64,000 nt of DNA, from contig KN832562.1 of NCBI GenBank assembly GCA_000827205.1, positions 591,829 to 655,828 of the forward strand. The letters are read 5' to 3'. Below the pieces are notes generated by a model, which was given only the letters and a program-made list of their open reading frames with translations, searched no databases and was not told where the DNA came from. This stretch comes from Plicaturopsis crispa FD-325 SS-3. Its lineage: Eukaryota > Basidiomycota > Agaricomycetes > Amylocorticiales > Amylocorticiaceae. The translations under genes and the position numbers were made by a program. Below are positions 55,415 to 64,000 of this stretch, one piece after another. How positions within the stretch are numbered: position 1 is the stretch's first letter; every line of letters starts with the position of its first letter.

Positions 55415-56388
55415 GGATCCAAGTTGCACTGTGCACTGTAGCGCAGCGAGGGTGACATGGGCGTAGTGCTCATCCTAAGTCTTTTATGTGCTCCAGGGCG
55501 CTCCCGTCACAGGGTCGGCCGCCACAACATCATGTTGCCTGCCACTGGTTGAATAGGGTTGAATCGCGTTGATGGTGCAGGTCACCGGCGCCTCAAGGCT
55601 CCAAATCTCATACTCATCTTTCATCAACTCGGCCTTCGGGTGACATGAGGTGACATGATACCTCTGTATCGGGGAAGTTAGACCTTTATGAGAGGACCAG
55701 AAGATGAGTTGCATACGATTTCGACGTCTGAACCGGCCTGCAATGGTCGACAACAGTGGAAAGCATTCCAGAGCGAACGACTGTCTGAGTCACTCTTCGG
55801 GAGACAAGAAAGCACTCGTACTTAACCTTCAGTTCTCCAGCACGCAGTGAATAATGGATTGCATACCTTTGCATAATGATTACTCGAGGAGGAGGAGACG
55901 GTGCCAGCGCCCGGCTTCCGGACTACATACGACATGCGCGTCTGATGCAAGGGGCCCTGCAGGTTGGAGGGGGGGCCGACGCGACCAAGACGCGACAAGA
56001 CGCGACGCAGCAGCAGAGGTTTGTTCGAATATCGATTCAGAACTTCCCGACAACTTCCCGAGGACGACTTCTTATTAGAAGATGACCGTATGCTGCATAC
56101 AATCAATCATGTAAATTGATGCCACACAAGAACCAAAAAAAAGTTGATATACAGAGTCTGTCGTAATTCATAAATATGTGTGCGTCTGTCCATCGTCGCG
56201 TTACCAGCCCAAGAACCTAAGGTGCGAGCGAATCTGCACCACGATAACAATATATCTGGGACCAAAAGCCCAATGCCCAGCTAAGTAGCAGCAAGCAGCC
56301 GACCGCAAGTCCGGGCGCTTCCACAGCCGGACGACGTGCCATCCGCGGAAGTACTTTTCATCCTTCGAAATCGTTCGCCACTGCAGGG
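55415..56388. other. Intergenic region with a weak minus-strand coding candidate
   Basis: Between the GMC gene and the phosphodiesterase end. Minus-strand frames at 55484-56106 (for example MSYVVRKPGAGTVSSSSSNH, then KVKYECFLVSRRVTQ) might be exons of a small gene, because several end at plausible splice signals, but I could not join them with confidence and recognise no family. The rest is AT-richer and empty. Confidence 0.3.
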
Positions 56389-58271
56389 CTACGATTTCAC
56401 TGTGGCGTTAAGCGCGATCGCCACGTTGGAATTGGCAACGCATGTCCACGTTCCCACATCCCACGAGCCCCGGTTCCTGTTGGGCTTCTTTCGCGTGCTA
56501 GCTCGGTACGCCGCGCGGATCGCCACAGCGGCGTCCGTCGTGCTTGCGCTCGTGCCTGCGCTGCTCGCGCTAGCACTGGTGCCCGCGCTCGACGGACGCC
56601 GGATGAACGACGACACGTCCGACAGCGGCGACAGTTCCACGTGAGATGAAGCAATGGACTCGGAGGGCGATGCCGCGACGGGGGTAGCAGAGAAGGTCGG
56701 GATGACAAGTGTTGGTCGCTCTGGGGCTTGCGCGCGGACATGGGGAGGGGGGTCAGTGTGCCAGCCGGGCACGGAGAGTTGGGTGGGGAGCGTGAGGTGG
56801 AACGCGTCGAGGAATAGATCAGCCGGTAGCCGCTGCCCGGTGGGAGTACAGTTGCTATTCGCTAGTGGAGGAGGATTTGCCGAGAGTTCCGCATGCCGCG
56901 CCTGCCATGTGGCTAGATTTATTGCGCATCGCCGGACGAAGGGTTTTATTTCTGCGTAGCGAGCGATTAGCTATGTCGCAGTAGATAATGTAAGAATATA
57001 ATTTACCTGGAATGGCTCGCGCCGTTAACTCGAGCAGCGGCTTGACAAACGTGCTAGTGAAGAAGACTTGCGAACTGGCTTCGCCAAGAGGCCCATTTGC
57101 AGGTTGCACAGTAGACGGGAGATGTATCAGCGCCTCCAGCTTTGCCTGAGACGCCCACTCTTCTGCTAACGCGCTCGCCCAATGTTGCGACACCTTGTGC
57201 GGTCGACTCTGCGTAGAACAGTCAGGACTGAGAGGACGTAGCATCGACGAATGCCATACCGGATTACTTATGTCTGCACATTTGATCAATGCCTGGCATA
57301 TCAGAACCTTCTGCACGAGCAACGGACTGTCCTTCCCGTCCACCAGGGCCTCAAAGCGTTCCATGAAGTCACGATGCAGGCTCATGTCTGTGGCTAGTAT
57401 GGTCGCAAACATAAGTTTACGTCTTGCCGTGCCGGAGACAGGGTTGTCGAGCAAGGCGCCCAGACCGTGATGTCGCATTATCTGGAGCAGAAGTGCATAG
57501 TGCATCTGTTCAAGCGCAGACTTGTCATCATACACCAGCGAGAGCGGTGCGCGCGCATTTTTCTACAAGCACTCAGTATGGCGTATGAATGTAGAAGACT
57601 AGCATTACTCACCATGAGGGCATTCGTGAATCCGGGGTGACCGACGTCATGGCCGATAGCGGCGATATATAGCGTGAGCAAGTCCTGGTTATCTAGACAC
57701 GCTATTCGAGCGTTCGTATCTCTGTGTTTATCGGGCCTCCATGTGCGTTCATCTCCTGCCAAAAGTATGGATACGGGAGGTACCATGCCTGCCGCGTATA
57801 GATAGGATTGGGCGGCCTGGAGGACGTCAAGTGCATGCTGGAAATTATGGTATGCGTTTTGAGTGCGGTATAGTTGCCGCATATGATGTAAAAAGTCTGT
57901 GATTTGACCTGTGTGGGAGCAGCGGTTGAACGTTCGTGTTGGAATGCATAAGTGGGGTTGACGTACAGAGGGAGACCCCGACTTGTTCCTGCATTCCCTC
58001 GATCCGCCAGAGCGCCTGAAACAGTATGATCGTGCACGAAAGTACCTCCTCGGGTGGGAGTTTGTGTGGTTCAAAGTTCCAGCTACCTAGCGACTTGATT
58101 AATCGAGTTCTGGTGTTATCCGCGACTTCGATTGGCGGGCTGCGGCAGGTGAATTTTTAGGCGACGGCCCCATAAAGCCCAACGAGAAACGTACGAGTGA
58201 AGGTGGTCATGAGTTACCATGCGCTGCGTGTGCGTGTACATGTCGCTGAGAAGCTCTGCGTAGCTGGTCAT
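56389..58271 (-). CDS. Class I 3',5'-cyclic nucleotide phosphodiesterase
   Basis: Hydrolyses cAMP/cGMP, counteracting adenylate cyclase signalling. It starts at 58271 (MTSYAELLSDMYTHTQRM). Next comes SWNFEPHKLPPEEVLSCTII. The catalytic domain has HNFQHALDVLQAA (first metal-binding His), AAIGHDVGHPGFTNALM (HD motif), LATDMSLHRDFMERFEALVD and the final metal Asp in LIKCADISNP. A Ser/Ala-rich C-terminal extension (SSAGTSASASSAGTSASTTD) ends ANSNVAIALNATVKS at 56389. About seven introns of 45-70 nt. All metal ligands of the PDE class I signature are present, so it should be active. No N-terminal regulatory domain is seen. Fungal relatives are the high-affinity (PDE2-type) enzymes. Confidence 0.9.
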
Positions 58272-61200
58272 ATGTATTCTGCGTGCAGGCTGTTATCAGT
58301 CCCCGCCGCCATCGTTAAAGCTTGATAAGACGCACTGAATCTCGCTGTCCTGATCCTCCCAGCCTCCCCAGCCATGTCCTCTGTCCTCGTCGGCGAGCGC
58401 GAGAGCCAGGCCGCCGACATCGACACTCCGGCGACGGCCATGGACGTCTACGATGTCCTGAGTGAACATTTCTGGACCCTGGTGGTAAGAAGTGCACCGC
58501 CTGCGTCTTCTGGGCGAGTTTTAGGCAATGAGTTGTGCAGTTCGGAACAGGCAGGTGCGTGGTGGTGGTGAGAGTTCAAGAGGCGGTTTCGTGCGGTTCC
58601 TAGTCAGAAAGCTGGAAGCTGTTGAGAGTTTCAGAGTCGGTCGCGTGGTGGGGGGAAATCGGGCTCGTGGCTCTCGCGTGGAATGTTTTATCGCCCACCG
58701 GTAATTTCCGCACCTCCGCATTTCGACAACAATTCGACAATCTGCTCCTTCGTACCGCAAGTTTCCTCACAATGTTCAAAGCAAACTACAATACCGGACG
58801 GTCTTTTGCGACATAGCGGGTATATCACTGGTGTTTCGCCTTATATTCTAGCAAACGGATTGCACCAGGAGCGGCCAAACCACCCCGCATGAACTTTGTT
58901 TCGGTACAAAGGCCCGGAGGAAGGACAAGGGGATGCACTCTTTCAGGCGTCGATCTGTTTCGTTGGAAGTTGGTTGGACCGCTCATTCTCTCTGGCAGAT
59001 AGACAACGACACTCCGCTGGGTCCTCCGGCACTATGTGTTTGATGGGGTGCCGTAGGGAAAAGTTCGCGGTGAGTGGCTCACAGACGACAATCCTTTACA
59101 ACGCTATTAACAGCTTCGTTGAGGAATATGCCATGAACCAATGTGTGTTCCGTGTTTCAGAATGTACGACAGGCGCTGGACCTAATAATCGTAGAAATGG
59201 AAGTCGGGGGGCCGGCGCCAGCGAATGCAAGATTCCGAATGCGAAAATAAAGGAACACCCTTATATTCTGCCACAGGACCCAGGGCGCGCCATCTTGCAT
59301 CTTTCATCAAGACACCGTCGGATATCTTATCTTTCGTTCAAAGAATATGCCATATCCGTCGGGGTACGCAATCTGTGAACTCTTGTTTCGCTGTCGGCGC
59401 GTGCTGAACTCATCAGATGAACTGTCTATACATGTAGCTGGCTATGAGCCACGGGATAAATCATGAAGTACTCGAGGCCGAGCGTAGGTGTCCATTGCAA
59501 ATTGCAATGTCCCCACCTCCCGTGATCGACTCTGGATCAGCCCGAGCTCTATTTGCAAAGGGCGGCATTTTGCGTTCTTCGAGTGTTAACTCAAACGCTG
59601 ATCACCCTGTCCTTCTCGCCATCCGCGAGTCTACTCAATGTGGTCTGCAGCGTACTGGCGTGTCTGTGGTTATAGCATTGGCCCATTGGTCGTCACACTC
59701 ATGCTGTACCTCGCTCCGGCGTACCATTGCTGGAACGCAATTTTAGTGAGCCTACATGATCATCATCATCCGGCAAATTCTCTAATTATCCATCCAGAGG
59801 CCTGAACGCTATCTTACGTTCCCAGATCCAACAGGCGACTCCAAGGCGACTCATTACATTTGGGGCCACTAAGCGCCCCGCTATACTGGGCAGTTAGTCT
59901 TCCAGTATCTTGTGTGTCACATCCCGTGTATCCCAGGATGAACTGTGATGCTGCTACGCACGTCTCCGAAGAATGTATCGAGGTATGTACTCGTTTCCGA
60001 GGTTGATTTATGACTTCGAGCGGGTGCACCGTCCATCTGCACCGTAAAGCCGTCTGTACGTCTCCCGTCTCCCGTCCCACTCCTACGCCTCCCCGTTTCC
60101 GCGAGCGCTTGCACGCCGGAAATAATTAACCTTGGGCTTCCCTCCGCCTGGTGACCCCTGCGTGTCATGCTGATACACTCATACTCCCCCCCCTCTTCTG
60201 CGTGCGGGAGAGAATTAACATTGGCCCCCTCACCGCACGCACATGTCTGGAGGCTTCGTTTTCCGAAGGGGTGACGGTGCGTTTCGGTGCTGGGACCAAT
60301 AGGTGTAAGTGCCATGTACTGTATGTACATCTTTATCGGTCACTGAGCCTAAGTATTCTTCACAGTTCTCAATGCTTACGGCGTGCGCCAAATTTGACCC
60401 ACCCCGATCTCCGAGAAACTGGTATGTCGTGAGCAGTCCGAGAAAGCCCTCATGCTTATGCGCGTCGACGTTCCCTCGCTGTCAGGACGGTGTATTCAGC
60501 GGAAGCTTTCGCTGATGCTGGTGCTTCTCGACTTTCCAATTCGCATTGAGTTCTCCCAGCGGCTTCTCAGCGGTGCCTGCATTGAGCACTGCACACGCTT
60601 ACCGTGCAACACCTTACGAAATCCTAGAACAGAGAACTTGCTGAGCATGCCAGCGTTACGCCTTGCGCCCGGTATTTCTCACCGTACCGCTAGAGCTGCG
60701 ACGCCGTTACATTTATCGACGAGTGGAACAGGCGTACGCGCCACCGCACGGGCCCCGCCTGATCGAACTCGCATGCGCACCACCAGCGGAAGCCCCCATG
60801 CCACAGGTCTCCGAATCTTTAGGTTCGAGCCGCCTAGGATACACGACTTCGACTCGGAGCACGGAGCACGCGAAACGCTGCGCGCTCCTTCCGACGTGCT
60901 CGTGATCCATGGTCCCCGCGATCTGATCCCTGCTCCGTCCCCCCGTCCGCATTCTCCGACGACAAACGTCGGTTACTTTCCGCGCATATGATAATGATAG
61001 AGCTTCATTGTATCGAGCGCCCTGGGGGATCTTATCGAGGCGCCGCGGCCGTGCAGTACGTATACACGACGGCATGGGTGCAAGATGGCGCCTCGCCCAC
61101 GGACCACGGATGTCGGCACTAGCACGCTGCTCACAGGATCGTCCCCCGCGTACGAGGCCCCACTTGTGGAGGAGGTGCCGGTACAAGCTTTGCATTAATA

Positions 61201-61800
61201 TCTATTGTCCGCAGGTAAGTGTGTGCTTCATGATCGTGCTTACGCGACGCATACCCTCCCGGGCCTTTGCATTTGGGCGAAAACTTTGCGTCCACGAACA
61301 TGTGTCGTTTACTTTCTATTCAGAATATCATCGATCTTTCCACACACTCGGGGTGCCTCTTCAAATGTTACGCCACTTTCCAAGGCTAAGGAGTGGAACA
61401 CTACTCGAAGTTGCTACTTGGCCACAGCTATTCACGCACACGACCCAGAAATGGATATATGTAATACAATTAATACTCTAATCAACTCGTACCCACAAAG
61501 CGCTACATAAGGGTCTACAAGACGAAATGTGCCATTCAGCCGCGTACATACACACCAGTAACAGCTGAGCCCAAGAAAAACACAAACACAGAAAGCAGGG
61601 GGGTCATCATCAAAGCAAGGCAAAGCAAATGCAAACGTGAAATGGGGGTCGTGATATATGTGTAAGATGTCCGTCGCGCACCACCGCGGTAGAGATACAG
61701 AACAAGGGGGTATAGTGCGTGGTATATGCGGCGGTGCGCGCGTGTCATGCTATGGTACTATGCGCAGGGTCCGACTGGTTGGTAGCACGCGTCCGAGGGA
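58272..61800. other. Long region without recognisable gene
   Basis: 3.5 kb with only short, overlapping frames. A plus-strand frame at 58374 (MSSVLVGERESQAADIDTPA) sits next to the PDE start and could be a first exon, but I found no convincing continuation. A 179-codon frame at 60452-60991 resembles nothing known. No terminal repeats or tandem arrays were noticed. It may hold 3' UTR of the gene at 61801 and unannotated non-coding transcripts. Confidence 0.4.
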
Positions 61801-63137
61801 CTACATCAGGAAGGGTGCCTGTAGATTAGCGTTGGGGAGCGACCACCGGCGCGTCGACGCTATCGAGGGCGTCGCGTCGGGGGATAGGGAGCGCTGTAGC
61901 TTTATGTACCGCGTTAGCTTCGGCGTGATTAACGGGTAATACGCACGGGACTTACCTCTGGCTCGGCGAAAGGCGCAAGACGCGCCGCAGGATATCCGCC
62001 ATCAGACCATCCCGACGAGGGGCCGCGGGAGCGGACGCTTGTGACGACATGCGTCTGCGGCGGTATGTAGGCGCTACTGCTCGAGTATTCTGCTTGCGCA
62101 CGGTGCGGCGGCGCTGAGAACACACTCATTAGCCACCCCGTGGACTACCGAATCTCAAACCCATGAAACGCACTGTTGAATCGTGCAGACGCGGACGCAC
62201 TGGTGGGGGAGCCGTAGCCCTCGGGCGATATGTAGCCGTGGTCGGTGGGCGACATGTACCCGGTGCCACTGTATCCCCAGCTCTCCTGCGGCCCAGGGGG
62301 CGGCGTCGCATGTCCACCCGCCGCGTCCTCCGACTTGCCGTCCCACTCATTATCATCAAAGCTATGCAGGCCCGCCATCGGGTCCTGCGCATTTTCGGCG
62401 GCGAGATCCTCGGGCTGCGGGTACGCGGGGCCGGCAAGCTGGAACTCGAAGAGGCGCGGCTCCTGCACGAGCGGGCCGACGTCCTCGCCGTACCACGTGT
62501 CGCTGACGCCGCGCCCGCCCGCGGCGTGCATCGTAAACGGGTTCAGCCTGAACACGCCCATCATCTTGCGCATCTCCTTCGACGCCTGCGTCGCGCGCAG
62601 CGGCACCTCCGTCGGCGGGACGAGGTCCTGGCTCGCGCGCGTGTGCGCGGGGGCGGGGGAGGAAAACTCCATGATGAATGTGTTTGTGGACTCGTCGGGC
62701 TCGAGCTTCACGGGGGGCGAGCTGTGCGTGGGGGCGGCGGCGGATGGGCGGCGATCGGGGGCGGTGGAGGGGCGATGCTCGTCGTTCGCCCAGGTGCTGT
62801 GCGGGGCATTGCCTGCGTACAGGATTGAGCTTCTGGCGTACGAATCGGAGCTGTGCGAGGAAGAGGAAGGCGGGGAGGGCGGGGACTGGCCTCTGTGAGA
62901 CGACTCTGGGTACTCCGATGCGTCGAGGTAGCTGGCGAACGGCAGCTCGCTGCGTTTCGAGCCCTGGGACCAGCTGGGGAGTGCATGGGTGCTCCAGGAG
63001 CTCGACGGCTCCGCGCGCACGTCGCGGTCCTGATATCTCGAGGATAGCGAGTCCTGGGACTGTCGGGATTTATAATCCAGCTGGGAAAAGCGTCGGTCTG
63101 GGGCCATGTGCGCGCTCATGAACGGTGCGAGAGCCAT
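61801..63137 (-). CDS. Hypothetical Ser/Pro-rich protein with a spliced C-terminus
   Basis: Three exons (62174-63137, 61956-62113, 61801-61818) give 1,140 nt, 379 residues. It starts MALAPFMSAHMAPDRRFSQL. The middle contains TNTFIMEFSSPAPAH, then EVPLRATQASKEMRKMMGVF, RLNPFTMHAAGGRG and VQEPRLFEFQL, a block that looks structured and conserved between low-complexity Ser/Pro stretches. Exon 2 (PPHRAQAEYSSSSAYIPPQT and on) is joined through a strong GTGCGT donor at 62173 and a 60-nt intron; if that intron is retained, the protein ends 11 codons later in SAFHGFEIR at 62145. The last exon has only 18 nt (APFLM, stop). I do not recognise the family; a nuclear regulatory role is a guess from composition. 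The true start could lie upstream behind a 5' intron. Confidence 0.65.
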
Positions 63138-64000
63138 TGGACGCCGGGCTTTCGGTGAATGTCTAAAACGCGGAAAACATATCAATGCCGTGAGAGGAGG
63201 GTTAGAAAGGGTGAGGCGATGGACATTCTCGGAAAGATGTCCAGCAGCGGTGGAAGTAGTAAAGAGCAACACATACCGTGAGCTATATGTTTTGATGTCG
63301 CCGACCTGAAAGACTCTGTAGCGTCGAGAGCGGGGGAGAGTTTTGAGGAAAAGCGGTTGGAGAGATGCGGATTTGAGGGAGGGGGGAAATAGGCTGGCAG
63401 TGGCAAGGGGGGACCCTTTGAGACTGCAGTAAAAGAGGAGGCCGCAAAGGCACGAAATGAAGTCTCGACTTGCGAACATTGGGAATTAACCGAGGATCAT
63501 GAAAATGCGCCCCGATTCCAAAGCCTTGCACCGTCCAAAACGACTCAACCCGTGCGACGGATCCTGCTCGTTTTTGGCATTCTTCTCTAAACGATTTGCA
63601 CGCTTCTGCGCCGCTCGCGGACTTGCAATTTATCCAGGTAGCCAATGAAATTGTTGGAAAAACTCCCGGAATTAATATCCGAATTTCTACTTTGCACCCG
63701 CTTTTGCACCCAATTCAATATTCGTCGCGAACGCTGCAGATCCGTTCTGTCTTGTTTTATTTCGAGTTTCAAGCGCTGTGCTCTCAGCCGTCAACGTTGT
63801 TTTCCGTGCTCGGCGCTGATATCTGCGCCCGACGACCCAAAATAAGCCTGGTTCTGCATATCCGGTGTCTTGGTGCACTCTCGCTTACTGCGGCGTTCCA
63901 AGTCTTCCTTCGCTCCTTGCACTCGACCACCTGTGCGCAACGAGGCTTACAGCTAGACCGCCGTCATCCGACTCAGGCTCTTCCACCAGTCCCATCTATG
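63138..64000. other. Upstream region of the 61801-63137 gene
   Basis: Probable leader (possibly with an intron ending TTTTAG at about 63168) and promoter. The frame on the minus strand remains open to 63479, but its composition becomes non-coding. No other gene recognised up to the window end. Confidence 0.4.

Noticed and set aside
58374-58571. Short plus-strand frame with MSSVLVGERESQAADIDTPA, considered as a pheromone precursor or first exon
   Set aside because: No C-terminal CAAX box in frame and no convincing downstream exon; it may just be promoter sequence of the phosphodiesterase gene.
62163-62898. Long plus-strand open frames of over 200 codons
   Set aside because: Antisense shadow of the GC-rich hypothetical gene at 61801-63137, which has a spliced and more protein-like reading.
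1-64000. CRISPR arrays, operons, bacterial ribosome binding sites, rRNA genes
   Set aside because: None seen; the sequence is clearly eukaryotic with spliced genes.

Overview
This window is nuclear DNA of a filamentous basidiomycete, most likely an Agaricomycete. The evidence is GC-rich coding sequence split by many short introns (about 50-80 nt, GT...AG), tightly packed genes on both strands, and gene families typical of mushrooms: a DUF6593 protein, a GMC oxidoreductase without a secretion signal, FunK1-like kinase fragments and a Num1/ApsA cortical anchor. Gene models were built by eye from reading frames and splice signals. Where I summed the exons, the totals were divisible by three.

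Layout, left to right. 1-2.1 kb has no recognisable gene. 2.1-2.8 kb is a DUF6593 protein (+). 3.6-5.4 kb is TFIIE alpha (-). 6.7-9.4 kb is a membrane-anchored GH27 alpha-galactosidase (+, 21 exons). 11.8-14.1 kb is the co-repressor TUP1 (+), followed at 14.5-16.0 kb by a diverged TUP1-like paralogue without the N-terminal oligomerisation domain. 16.2-17.7 kb is the GPI transamidase catalytic subunit GPI8 (-). 17.8-19.1 kb is an HCNGP/SAP30BP protein (+). 19.4-20.0 kb is a hypothetical gene (+). 20.5-22.5 kb is an enolase-superfamily sugar-acid dehydratase (+). 22.8-24.1 kb is a DNAJC17/Cwf23 J-protein (-). 24.25 kb is an intron-containing tRNA-Lys(CUU). 25.2-26.0 kb ATG101 (-) and 26.2-28.1 kb YVH1 phosphatase (+) form a divergent pair. 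28.3-31.5 kb holds two paralogous unknown genes on either side of a DUF2855 gene. 31.8-36.9 kb is a Num1/ApsA-type PH-domain cortical anchor (+). 37.2-40.5 kb is SEC24 (-). 40.7-43.6 kb is a coiled-coil protein with 35-residue repeats (+). 44.59-47.83 kb is an intact-looking DNA transposon with 30-bp terminal inverted repeats and TA target duplications. 48.6-49.2 kb is a small hypothetical gene and 49.5-50.1 kb is mitochondrial ribosomal protein mS41 (FYV4). 50.6-52.8 kb holds three miniature FunK1-like kinase genes. 52.8-55.4 kb is a GMC oxidoreductase (-). 56.4-58.3 kb is a class I cyclic-nucleotide phosphodiesterase (-). 58.3-61.8 kb is largely empty, and 61.8-63.1 kb is a conserved-looking hypothetical gene (-).

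Most genes are unrelated housekeeping loci, as expected for a eukaryotic chromosome arm; this is not an operon or a biosynthetic cluster. The parts that stand out are the array of dynein-light-chain-type motifs in the Num1 homologue, the mini-kinase cluster, the five-heptad repeat protein, the long-insert DDE transposon and the TUP1 tandem pair.
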